NCBI RefSeq assembly: GCF_004028235.1
Contig: NZ_CP035037.1
Coordinates: 1,860,001-1,924,000 of the forward strand
Direction of reading: 5' to 3'
Length of the DNA: 64,000 nt
Origin: Leucobacter muris
Lineage (GTDB): Bacteria > Actinomycetota > Actinomycetes > Actinomycetales > Microbacteriaceae
A model generated the notes under the pieces. It was not told the DNA's origin. It did not search any database and was given only the letters and a program-made list of their open reading frames with translations. This document shows, in pieces, positions 8,132 to 15,977 of the stretch. Position 1 is the first letter of the stretch. Each line of letters opens with the position of its first letter. Position numbers and translations under genes: made by a program.

Positions 8132-10681
8132 TCACTCCTGCCCGGCGTCCTTGCGGCGCGCGGTGGCGTCGAGCGCCTCCGCGAGCGCTTGCTGAGCCGA
8201 CTTCGCATCGTCGTCGCTCGTCGCGGTCGCCGGCCGTTCGGCGCCGCCCCGCAGCGGGGCGGTCGAGACGCGCCGGCTGCGTGCGCGGCCGGTGCCAGCA
8301 CTCGGAGCCTCGGGCAGCGCGTCGAGCACCGAGTCGAGCAGCGTGCCGCTCACCGGCGCCTGGGGTTCCGGCGCGCGGCCGCGCGTCGCGGCGGGTTCGC
8401 GCGAGGGGCGCGAGGAGACCTTGCCGCTCACCTTCTCGTCGCGGGAGCTCGATCCGCCACGACTGTCGCGGGAGTCGCGCGGCTCGGGGCCGTGGCCCTC
8501 CGAGCGCTCCTCGGGCTTGGAGCCCTGGATGGTCGAGGCCGCCACCTGCGCGAGCATGTTCTTCGCGCCGTCGGTGATGGCGTGGGCCTGGCTCTTGCTG
8601 TCGTGCTGGTGCTGCTGCGACTGCGACTGCGATCCCTTGCCGCGCTTCGAGCCGCGCGAGGATCCCTCGCTGCGGTGCTTCGTCACGGGCTCGTGATGCA
8701 CGATGACGCCGCGGCCGGCGCAGACCTCGCAGGGCTCGCTGAACGACTCGAGCAGGCCGAGGCCCAGCTTCTTGCGGGTCATCTGCACGAGACCGAGGGA
8801 GGTGACCTCCGCGACCTGGTGCTTGGTGCGGTCGCGGCTGAGGCACTCGACCAAGCGGCGCAGCACGAGATCCCGGTTCGATTCGAGCACCATGTCGATG
8901 AAGTCGACCACGATGATGCCGCCGATGTCGCGCAGCCGCAGCTGCCGGACGATCTCCTCGGCGGCCTCGAGGTTGTTCTTGGTGACGGTCTCCTCGAGGT
9001 TGCCGCCCGATCCCACGAACTTGCCGGTGTTCACGTCGACCACGGTCATGGCCTCGGTGCGGTCGATCACGAGCGAACCGCCGGAGGGCAGCCAGACCTT
9101 GCGGTCGAGCGCCTTCGCGATCTGCTCGCTGACCCGGTACTCGTCGAAGATGTCGCGTTCGCCCTCGTAGCGCTCGACGCGCTGCAGCAGATCCGGGGCC
9201 ACCTGCGAGAGGTAGCGCTCGATCGTCTCGTAGGTGTCGTCGCCCGCGATGCGCAGCCGGTGGAAGTCCTCGTTGAAGACGTCGCGCACGATCTTGATGA
9301 GCATGTCTGGCTCGGAGTGCAGCAGCACGGGGCCGCCGCCCTTCTCGACGCGCTTCTGGATGGACTCCCACTGGCGGGTGAGCCGCTGCACGTCGTGCGT
9401 GAGCTGATCCTCGCTGGCGCCCTCCGCGGCGGTGCGAACGATCACTCCGGCGCCGCTCGGCAGCACCTCCTTGAGGATCTTCTTGAGGCGCGCGCGCTCG
9501 GTGTCGGGAAGCTTGCGGGAGATGCCGTTCATCGCGCCGCCCGGCACGTAGACCAGGAAGCGTCCGGGCAGGGAGATCTGGCTCGTGAGGCGAGCGCCCT
9601 TGTGGCCGACCGGGTCCTTCGTGACCTGCACGAGCACCTGATCGCCGGGCTTGAGGGCGTTCTCGATGCGGCGGGCCGTGTTGCCTCCCTCGAACTCCGA
9701 CCAGTCGACCTCGCCCGAGTAGAGCACCGCGTTGCGGCCGCGTCCGATGTCGACGAACGCCGCCTCCATGCTCGGCAGCACGTTCTGCACGCGGCCCAGG
9801 TAGACGTTGCCGATGAGCGACGATTCGCTCGAGCGCGCCACGTAGTGCTCGACGAGCACCTTGTCCTCGAGCACGCCGATCTGCACGCGGTCCGCGGTGG
9901 TGCGCACGATCATCTCGCGGTCCACCGCCTCGCGGCGCGCGAGGAACTCGGACTCGGTGATGACCATGCGCCGACGGCCGGCGTCGCGTCCGTCGCGGCG
10001 CCGCTGCTTCTTCGCCTCGAGCCGGGTGGATCCCTTCACCTTCTGCGGCTCGGTGATCACGGGGGCCTGGCGCTCGCGGCGGCGCGGTTCGTCGTCGGAT
10101 CGGTCCGGATCCGATCCGCCGGAGCGGCGGCGCGTGCGGCGCGATCCCGAGCCGTTCTCGCGGTCCGCGGGCTCGTCGTCGCGCTGGAACCGCTGATCGA
10201 GCAGCTCATCGAGCTGGCTGAGCTCGCCCTGGCGAGGCTCGACCTGGCCGTGGAAGGAGTCGCTCTGGCGCCAGTCGATGCGGCGGGGGCGCGGCTGCAC
10301 CGGGGGCACGTCGGGGGCGAGGAAGATCAGCCTCGTGGTCGCGCGGAAGCGCTCCTCGGGCGTCATCTCGGCGAGCGGCAGCAGCAGCTTCGGCGCTTCG
10401 GGCTTCTTCGGCTGCTCGGGATCGCCCTCGGCGGGCGCAGCGACGGCGCCGTCGAAACCGTCGCCGCTCGACTCCGAAGCGTTCTGCTCCGGCGCAGGGG
10501 CGGCTTCAGCGGAGGCGGCCTCAGCCGAGGGCGCCTCACCCGATGCACCATCGGCCGTATCGGCGAGGGCGGGCTGCTCGGCCGCGGCAACCCCGTTGCC
10601 GCTCGGCGTCGTCTCTGCGGTCTGCGCGGGCTCGTCGCCCGCAGGCTCTTCGCGGTGGTCTTCTGTTGTGCTGTTCACCAT
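8132..10681 (-). CDS. rne: Ribonuclease E/G family endoribonuclease
   Basis: Processes rRNA precursors and starts mRNA decay. In 849 residues the catalytic core lies in the middle: an S1 domain at about 288-370 (SLIGNVYLGRVQNVLPSMEAAF), then the DNase I-like domain with the metal-binding aspartates in VVDVNTG (D549) and VVDFIDM (D593). The zinc-link CEVCAGRG follows at 651-658. As in other actinobacterial enzymes, both termini are long and disordered: an Ala/Glu-rich N-terminus with a basic RRTRRRSGG stretch near 181-205, and a Ser/Arg-rich C-terminal tail. AGGAG lies nine bases before ATG 10681. The rplU promoter follows 18 bases after its stop, with no evident terminator between. Confidence 0.95.
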   Translation of the reverse strand: MVNSTTEDHREEPAGDEPAQTAETTPSGNGVAAAEQPALADTADGASGEAPSAEAASAEAAPAPEQNASESSGDGFDGAVAAPAEGDPEQPKKPEAPKLLLPLAEMTPEERFRATTRLIFLAPDVPPVQPRPRRIDWRQSDSFHGQVEPRQGELSQLDELLDQRFQRDDEPADRENGSGSRRTRRRSGGSDPDRSDDEPRRRERQAPVITEPQKVKGSTRLEAKKQRRRDGRDAGRRRMVITESEFLARREAVDREMIVRTTADRVQIGVLEDKVLVEHYVARSSESSLIGNVYLGRVQNVLPSMEAAFVDIGRGRNAVLYSGEVDWSEFEGGNTARRIENALKPGDQVLVQVTKDPVGHKGARLTSQISLPGRFLVYVPGGAMNGISRKLPDTERARLKKILKEVLPSGAGVIVRTAAEGASEDQLTHDVQRLTRQWESIQKRVEKGGGPVLLHSEPDMLIKIVRDVFNEDFHRLRIAGDDTYETIERYLSQVAPDLLQRVERYEGERDIFDEYRVSEQIAKALDRKVWLPSGGSLVIDRTEAMTVVDVNTGKFVGSGGNLEETVTKNNLEAAEEIVRQLRLRDIGGIIVVDFIDMVLESNRDLVLRRLVECLSRDRTKHQVAEVTSLGLVQMTRKKLGLGLLESFSEPCEVCAGRGVIVHHEPVTKHRSEGSSRGSKRGKGSQSQSQQHQHDSKSQAHAITDGAKNMLAQVAASTIQGSKPEERSEGHGPEPRDSRDSRGGSSSRDEKVSGKVSSRPSREPAATRGRAPEPQAPVSGTLLDSVLDALPEAPSAGTGRARSRRVSTAPLRGGAERPATATSDDDAKSAQQALAEALDATARRKDAGQE

Positions 10682-10940
10682 TCCTGGTGTCTCCTCTACC
10701 CGGGGAGAATCTCGTTCTCGCCGGAAACCCTACTCGTGCGGTGTGATCCGCAAATCCTGTTCTCCGCGAATGCCGCGCACTCGCGCTCGGTCGGTCTTCG
10801 ACCGGTGACCGCCTCTCGGCAGTCAAAAGACTGTGCGTGCGATACGCCTTCTCGGCATCTCGCACCGCACTCCATTATGTCACGGAGTCGGCTGAGCACG
10901 AGGTTCGCCGCGCGACCCGCGTCTTTCAGGCGCATCCGGA

Positions 10941-10946
10941 TAAGAT
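10941..10946 (+). promoter_or_regulatory. -10 box for leaderless start of the VKOR-family gene
   Basis: TAAGAT followed by six bases and then ATG 10953, so transcription should begin at or next to the start codon. Confidence 0.6.
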
Positions 10947-10952
10947 CGCCCC

Positions 10953-11564
10953 ATGAGCCCCGAGCCCCGCGTCTCCCAGCGCCCCCTCGCCTTCGCCGTC
11001 TTCTCGATCGTCGCCGGGGCGATCGGCTGGTTCGCGTCGTTCGAACTGCTCACCGAGTACATGAAGACGCTCGCGAACCCCGACTACGTGCCGAACTGCG
11101 CCGTGAGCGTGCTCGTCACCTGCGGCCCGAACATGGGCTCGTGGCAGGGGTCGCTGTTCGGCTTCAGCAACACCATCATCGGCGTCTCGGCCTTCATCGC
11201 GCCCATCGCGATGGGCGTCGCCCTTCTGGCGGGCGCGCGCTTCTCGCCCTGGTTCTGGCGGGTGTACCAGCTGGGACTGCTCGGCGGCTTCGTCTTCATC
11301 TGCTGGCTGTTCTCGCAGAGCGTGTTCGTGCTCGGTACCCTCTGCCCCTGGTGCATGGTCGTCTGGACCGTGATGATCCCGCTGTGGTGGGTCACCGCGT
11401 TCCGCCCCTACGCCTCGGGCGACGTGCCCACGACCGCGGCTACGCGGAACGTTTTCACGCGGCTCTACTCGTGGACCTGGGTGATCGTGGTGTTCTGCTA
11501 CGTGCTGCTGGCGTTCATCGCGCAGCTGCGGCTCGACTGGCTGGCCGAGTTCGCTCGCGCATAG
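10953..11564 (+). CDS. Vitamin K epoxide reductase (VKOR) family membrane protein
   Basis: Bacterial VKOR homologues reoxidise a periplasmic or extracytoplasmic DsbA-like protein and pass electrons to menaquinone, so they drive disulfide formation. The 203-residue protein has about five membrane segments, the active-site CPWC at residues 131-134, and a loop cysteine pair (C49, C57) in the expected N-terminal part. No thioredoxin-fold partner is fused or adjacent. The gene stands alone on the plus strand between rne and coaE and probably has a leaderless transcript. Confidence 0.92.
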   Translation: MSPEPRVSQRPLAFAVFSIVAGAIGWFASFELLTEYMKTLANPDYVPNCAVSVLVTCGPNMGSWQGSLFGFSNTIIGVSAFIAPIAMGVALLAGARFSPWFWRVYQLGLLGGFVFICWLFSQSVFVLGTLCPWCMVVWTVMIPLWWVTAFRPYASGDVPTTAATRNVFTRLYSWTWVIVVFCYVLLAFIAQLRLDWLAEFARA

Positions 11565-11601
11565 CCGCCCCGAGACCGCGGTGCGTCGGGCGCGCAGGCG
11601 C

Positions 11602-12207
11602 TCATCCCGAGTGCAGATCGCTCCACAGCGCGTCGACCTGCGCGAGGGTTTCGGCCTCGCTGCCCGAGGTGTCGATGATGCGGTCGGCGACCGCCCGCCG
11701 ATCCTCGTCACTGGCCTGGTGCGCGATGCGGGCGCGGGCGTCGGCCTCGCTCATGCCCCGCAGCTCCACCATGCGCGCGATGCGCTGAGCGGCGGGGGCG
11801 TCGGCGACGAGCACGAGATCCCAGTCGGAATCTCGTACCGCGCCCGTCTCGACGAGCAGCGGGATCTCGTACACGACCACGGCCTCGGGGTCATCGGCCT
11901 CGGCCGCTGCGATCCGCTCGTCGGCGATGCGACGCACCTCTGGGTGCACGATGCCGTTGAGCGCGGCGAGCGCCTCGGGATCGCCGAAGACGATGCCGCC
12001 CAGCGCCGCGCGGTTCAGCTCGCCCTGCGCTCCGAGCACCCCCTCGCCGAAGCGTTCGGCCACGCGCTCGAGCCCGGGCGATCCGGGCGCCACCGCCTCC
12101 CGGGCCAGCTGATCCGCGTCGATGCGCACCGCGCCCAGTTCGGCGAGGCGCCGGCCGATCGTCGACTTGCCCGAGGCGATGCCGCCCGTCAGCGCGATCA
12201 GTTTCAT
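11602..12207 (-). CDS. coaE: Dephospho-CoA kinase CoaE
   Basis: Phosphorylates the ribose 3'-hydroxyl of dephospho-CoA, the last step of coenzyme A synthesis. The P-loop GGIASGKST lies at residues 8-16, and VYEIPLLVETGA matches the family's (V/L)xxxPLLxE segment. At 201 residues it lacks the extra GrpB-like C-terminal domain that mycobacterial CoaE carries. I choose ATG 12207 over ATG 12216 because a TATCGT -10 box lies seven bases upstream, which fits a leaderless start. It is divergent from the DUF4126 gene. Confidence 0.95.
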   Translation of the reverse strand: MKLIALTGGIASGKSTIGRRLAELGAVRIDADQLAREAVAPGSPGLERVAERFGEGVLGAQGELNRAALGGIVFGDPEALAALNGIVHPEVRRIADERIAAAEADDPEAVVVYEIPLLVETGAVRDSDWDLVLVADAPAAQRIARMVELRGMSEADARARIAHQASDEDRRAVADRIIDTSGSEAETLAQVDALWSDLHSG

Positions 12208-12214
12208 GGGGTTC

Positions 12215-12220
12215 ACGATA
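12215..12220 (-). promoter_or_regulatory. -10 box for leaderless coaE
   Basis: On the minus strand TATCGT is followed by GAACCCC and ATG 12207. This favours the shorter of the two possible coaE starts. Confidence 0.55.
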
Positions 12221-12245
12221 CCGGCAGCGGAGCGGCCCGCCCGGT

Positions 12246-12251
12246 TATGCT
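12246..12251 (+). promoter_or_regulatory. -10 box for leaderless DUF4126 gene
   Basis: TATGCT, six bases, then ATG 12258. Confidence 0.6.
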
Positions 12252-12257
12252 GGCGGC

Positions 12258-12878
12258 ATGCTCGAACTCATCACCGGCATCACGCTCGCGGCGTCGGCGG
12301 GGCTGAACGCCTACATCCCACTGCTCGGGCTCGGGCTGCTCTCGCGGTTCACCGACATCGTGCAGCTGCCGTCGGGGTGGGCGTGGCTCGAGAACGGGTG
12401 GAGTCTCGGCGTCCTGGGCGTGCTGCTCGTCGTCGAGGTGCTGGTCGACAAGTTCCCCGTGCTCGACACGGCCAACGACGTGCTGCAGACCGTGGTGCGC
12501 CCGGCTTCGGGCGGCATGGTCTTCGCCGCTGGGTCGTCGAGCGAGACGGTCGCCGTCGCCGATCCCGCGGCCTTCGTCACCTCGGCCGAGTTCTGGCCGT
12601 TCGTGCTGGGCGTGCTCGTCGCGCTCGTACCGCACCTGCTGAAGGCGATCGCGCGACCGGTGCTCAATGCGCTGACCGGCGGGGCCGGCGCGGCGGTGTC
12701 GAGTTTCTTCGAGGACATCGGTGCGCTCGTGCTCACCCTACTCGCAGTCGTGGTGCCGGTGCTCGCGCTCGTACTGCTCATCGTGGTCGTCGGGGTGCTG
12801 GTTCGCAGACTGCGGCGCGCTCAGCTGCGGCGCCGGGAGCAGCGGGCGGCGGCAGGCGAGACATCGCCCCCGATCTGA
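12258..12878 (+). CDS. DUF4126 family membrane protein
   Basis: A 206-residue integral membrane protein. The opening ITLAASAGLNAYIPLL and the segment EVLVDKFPVLDTANDVLQTVVRPASG match the DUF4126 family. About four membrane segments are visible, the last near residues 155-187, and the tail is basic (RRLRRAQLRRREQR). The function of the family is unknown. It stands alone on the plus strand between two minus-strand genes. Confidence 0.85.
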   Translation: MLELITGITLAASAGLNAYIPLLGLGLLSRFTDIVQLPSGWAWLENGWSLGVLGVLLVVEVLVDKFPVLDTANDVLQTVVRPASGGMVFAAGSSSETVAVADPAAFVTSAEFWPFVLGVLVALVPHLLKAIARPVLNALTGGAGAAVSSFFEDIGALVLTLLAVVVPVLALVLLIVVVGVLVRRLRRAQLRRREQRAAAGETSPPI

Positions 12879-12915
12879 GCGGCGACTCCGCCCGATCGGT
12901 CCCCGGCGAGTGGGA

Positions 12916-12953
12916 GAGAACTGCGCTCCCCTGCCCGATCCCGAGCAGTTCTC
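12916..12953 (+). terminator. Possible terminator after the DUF4126 gene
   Basis: Arms GAGAACTGC (12916-12924) and GCAGTTCTC (12945-12953) form a nine-base-pair stem with a 20-base loop, 38 bases after the stop. No T-run follows, so the call is tentative. Confidence 0.4.
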
Positions 12954-13076
12954 GACTCTCCCGCAGCGCGGGGGCTGCTCGCGCAGCGCGGGGGCGCCCG
13001 AGCCCACCGACGAAGCGGCAAGCGCGGCGCGCGGCGCGAGCGCTTCGCCCGAGCCGCGGTCCGGATCCCGATACGC

Positions 13077-13112
13077 CGAAGGCCCGGCCCCCGAACAGGG
13101 GCCGGGCCTTCG
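13077..13112 (-). terminator. Terminator after rpsA
   Basis: Two perfect 15-base arms (13077-13091 and 13098-13112) surround a six-base loop, 39 bases past the rpsA stop. The stem is very GC-rich and the following T-run is poor, as is common in actinobacteria. The 272 bases between the DUF4126 gene and rpsA hold this and the preceding hairpin but no gene. Confidence 0.75.
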
Positions 13113-13150
13113 CGAACTCACCGCCGAGCTGAACGCTCGGCCGACGAATC

Positions 13151-14596
13151 TCAGTTGCCCTCGAGCTGAGCCTTCAGCGCGGCGAGAGCGGCGTCGTCAG
13201 CCAGTGCGCCGGCCGACGACGAATCGCTCGAGAAGCTCGACGAGGGGGCGTCGGCGGCGGGAGCCGCGGCGGCCTCGACGAGCGAAGCGGCGACCTGCTT
13301 CTTGTGAGCCTCCCAGCGCTCCTGGGCAGCAGCGTACTCCTGCTCCCACTTCTCGCGCTGCGACTCGAAGCCTTCCTTCCACTCCTGGGTCTCGGGATCG
13401 AAGCCCTCGGGGTACTTGTACTCGCCGTTCTCGTCGTACTCGGTGGTCATGCCGTACAGCGCCGGGTCGAACTCGGTGCCCTCGGGGTCGACGCCCTCGT
13501 TGGCCTGCTTGAGGCTGAGCGAGATGCGGCGACGGTCGAGATCGATATCGATGATCTTGACGAAGACCTCCTGGCCCGCCTGCACGACCTGCTCGGCGAG
13601 CTCGACGTGCTGACCCGACAGCTCCGAGATGTGCACGAGGCCCTCGATGCCGTCCGCGACGCGCACGAACGCGCCGAAGGGCACAAGCTTGGTGACGACG
13701 CCCGGGGCGATCTGGCCGATCGCGTGCGTGCGGGCGAAGACCTGCCACGGGTCCTCCTGGGTGGCCTTCAGCGAGAGCGAGACGCGCTCGCGATCCAGCT
13801 CGACGGAGAGCACCTCGACGGTGACCTCCTGGCCGACCTCGACCACGTCGGAGGCGTGCTCGATGTGCTTCCAGGACAGCTCGGAGACGTGCACGAGGCC
13901 GTCCACGCCGCCCAGGTCGACGAACGCGCCGAAGTTGACGATCGACGAGATGACGCCCTTGCGCACCTGGCCGGGCTTGAGCTCCGCGAGGAACGAGGAG
14001 CGGGTCGCCGACTGCGTCTCCTCGAGGAGCGCGCGACGCGACAGCACCACGTTGTTGCGGTTCTTGTCGAGTTCAAGGATCTTGGCCTCGATCTCCTGAC
14101 CCAGGTAGGGGGTCAGGTCGCGCACGCGGCGCAGCTCGATGAGCGAGGCGGGGAGGAAGCCGCGCAGCCCGATGTCGACGATCAGGCCGCCCTTGACGAC
14201 CTCGATGACGGTGCCGGTGACAACGCCCTCGTTCTCCTTGATCTTCTCCACATCGCCCCAGGCGCGCTCGTACTGAGCACGCTTCTTGGACAGGATGAGG
14301 CGACCTTCCTTGTCCTCCTTCTGGAGCACGAGCGCCTCTACGGGATCGCCGACCTGAACGACCTCATCGGGGTTCACGTCGTGCTTGATGGACAGCTCGC
14401 GCGAGGGGATGACACCCTCGGTCTTGTAACCGACGTCGAGGAGCACCTCGTCGCGGTCGATCTTCACCACGGTGCCCTCGATGAGGTCGCCGTCGTTGAA
14501 GAACTTCAGGGTCGATTCGACCGCTGCAAGGAAGTCGTCGGCTGAGCCGATGTCGTTAACTGCGACCTGCTTGCTCTCGGTCGTTGCGTTCGTCAT
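13151..14596 (-). CDS. rpsA: 30S ribosomal protein S1
   Basis: S1 binds single-stranded mRNA and helps its loading on the 30S subunit. The 481 residues contain four S1 repeats at about 33-105, 120-185, 205-275 and 290-362, with the typical GTVVKIDRDEVLLDVGYKTEG, GLIVDIGLRGFLPASL, FGAFVDLGGVDGLVHVSEL and FGAFVRVADGIEGLVHISEL segments. A charged C-terminal tail rich in Ala and Ser ends the protein. ATG 14596 is chosen because GGAG lies nine bases upstream, although the frame stays open to 14680. Four repeats rather than six is normal in Actinobacteria. Confidence 0.96.
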   Translation of the reverse strand: MTNATTESKQVAVNDIGSADDFLAAVESTLKFFNDGDLIEGTVVKIDRDEVLLDVGYKTEGVIPSRELSIKHDVNPDEVVQVGDPVEALVLQKEDKEGRLILSKKRAQYERAWGDVEKIKENEGVVTGTVIEVVKGGLIVDIGLRGFLPASLIELRRVRDLTPYLGQEIEAKILELDKNRNNVVLSRRALLEETQSATRSSFLAELKPGQVRKGVISSIVNFGAFVDLGGVDGLVHVSELSWKHIEHASDVVEVGQEVTVEVLSVELDRERVSLSLKATQEDPWQVFARTHAIGQIAPGVVTKLVPFGAFVRVADGIEGLVHISELSGQHVELAEQVVQAGQEVFVKIIDIDLDRRRISLSLKQANEGVDPEGTEFDPALYGMTTEYDENGEYKYPEGFDPETQEWKEGFESQREKWEQEYAAAQERWEAHKKQVAASLVEAAAAPAADAPSSSFSSDSSSAGALADDAALAALKAQLEGN

Positions 14597-14718
14597 GAAA
14601 TTGGTCTCCAGAATGGACATGGAATCAGGTGGTCGCACGGACGCGGTCGGATCGCTCAGATCCGCGAGTCGCTCCCACACGTGGACATGGTTGAGTCGCC
14701 ACAGAAAAGTGACACTCG

Positions 14719-14748
14719 ATCTTATCCCGAGGACACGCCCGGGATCAA
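14719..14748 (-). promoter_or_regulatory. Promoter of rpsA
   Basis: On the minus strand TTGATC (14743-14748) and TAAGAT (14719-14724) are 18 bases apart. Transcription would start near 14712, leaving a leader of roughly 115 bases before ATG 14596. Confidence 0.7.
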
Positions 14749-14801
14749 GTGCAGAGCCGCCCGCGTTTCGCGGCCGTCGCGGCGGGCTCCCGCGCCGGGT
14801 C

Positions 14802-15848
14802 TCACACCGCCGCTGGAGCCTTGCGGGTCGGGCCCGAGGCCGCCCGGGCGAGTGCGGAGATCCCGAGCAGCAACGCGACCGCGAGCGCCGCGAGGAAGAT
14901 GAAGAACTGGATGTTCGTCTCGATCGTCTCGGCGTTCCAGGACCCGAGATCGAGCGCCCACTCGTCGGGCTGCCCGAGCACAGCCGCGACCGCGCGATCC
15001 ATCACCAGCGCGCAGCATCCGAGAAACGCCGTCACGAGGGCGGCCACCGCGAGCCCCGGCAGCGGCAGGTAGCGGATTGCGAGAGCCGAGACCCAGATCG
15101 GCGCCGCGCCGATCGCCGCGATCGGCAGTGCGGGCCACAACCACAGCTCGGCCCGCCCGATCGCGACGAACACGATCAGCAGGAAGAGCAGCAGCGCTGC
15201 GGTCTCGATGACGAGGACGAGCAGCGTGCGGTGCCGCCGCAGCCCGCCGGGCAGATGCAGCACCGTCAGCCAGATCGGTGTGAAGACGAGCAGCAGCGCG
15301 AACACCACCGCCGAGACCGCGATGACGAGCCACGACCCGGTCGAGAACTGCAGCCATACCACGAGCAGCAGGGCCATGAGGCAGGCGGTCGAGCCCCCGA
15401 GCGCCAGCCAGCCGGGTCCGGGCACGGGCAGCAGCGGGAGTGTGGTCAGGCAGAACGCGATGCCGACGGCCGGCAGCACGACCCAGAACCAGCTGAGCGT
15501 GTGCTGCACCGAGAGGTTGACGATGAAGCAGGCGAGGATCGCGGCGGTCCACGAGAGCAGCGTCGTCCAGAGGATCGCGCTGCGCCACCCGCGGTAGCTG
15601 CGGGCATCGCGCTTGTCGGCGCGCCCCTCGCGATCCTCGCTCGCGCTGATCAGCTCCTGCCCGCTGACCCCGAGCTCGGCCGCGATCGCCTGCACCAGGG
15701 TGATGTCGGGATAGGAGAGGCCGCGCTCCCACTTGGACACGGCCGACTCCGTGACGTGCAGCCGCTCGGCGAGCTGACGCTGGGTGAGGCCGCCGGCGCG
15801 GCGCCGCTCTGTGACGAATCGCCCGAAGTCCTGTTTCGTGATTTCCAT
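14802..15848 (-). CDS. Membrane-bound XRE-family regulator (HTH plus multi-pass domain)
   Basis: A 348-residue one-component regulator. Residues 8-62 form a Cro/CI-type helix-turn-helix (FVTERRRAGGLTQRQLAERLHVTESAVSKWERGLSYPDI), and from about residue 85 on the chain is hydrophobic with eight or nine predicted membrane segments. The DNA-binding domain would thus be held at the inner face of the membrane, where it could sense membrane state or a small ligand. Target and signal are unknown, and it is not next to a transporter. The gene lies between the rpsA promoter and the polA terminator and has no evident operon partner. Similar HTH-membrane fusions are known in Gram-positive bacteria. Confidence 0.8.
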   Translation of the reverse strand: MEITKQDFGRFVTERRRAGGLTQRQLAERLHVTESAVSKWERGLSYPDITLVQAIAAELGVSGQELISASEDREGRADKRDARSYRGWRSAILWTTLLSWTAAILACFIVNLSVQHTLSWFWVVLPAVGIAFCLTTLPLLPVPGPGWLALGGSTACLMALLLVVWLQFSTGSWLVIAVSAVVFALLLVFTPIWLTVLHLPGGLRRHRTLLVLVIETAALLLFLLIVFVAIGRAELWLWPALPIAAIGAAPIWVSALAIRYLPLPGLAVAALVTAFLGCCALVMDRAVAAVLGQPDEWALDLGSWNAETIETNIQFFIFLAALAVALLLGISALARAASGPTRKAPAAV

Positions 15849-15890
15849 GTTCCCGATCCAATCAGCCGCTGCGGCCCGACCGCGCCGAAA

Positions 15891-15937
15891 CGCGTGATTC
15901 CGCGACTCGACCGTTCGGCCAGTCGCGGAATCACGCG
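15891..15937 (-). terminator. Long inverted repeat, probable polA terminator
   Basis: Perfect 17-base arms at 15891-15907 and 15921-15937, spaced by 13 bases, lie 40 bases after the polA stop, and TTTC follows on the minus strand. It also lies 43 bases before the XRE regulator start, so an operator role is a less likely alternative. Confidence 0.65.
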
Positions 15938-15977
15938 GAAGTCGGGGCCGGATCGACCCGCGGCGCCGGCGCGGCGC

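Noticed and set aside
8069..11788. Very long open plus-strand frame (over 1200 codons) opposite rne and neighbours
   Set aside because: It is antisense to well-supported genes and has the Arg/Leu/Ala/Asp-rich composition of a GC-rich shadow frame. Similar long frames opposite trp-his (25895-29614), priA-metK (37264-40746) and dnaE (48710-52294) were rejected for the same reason.
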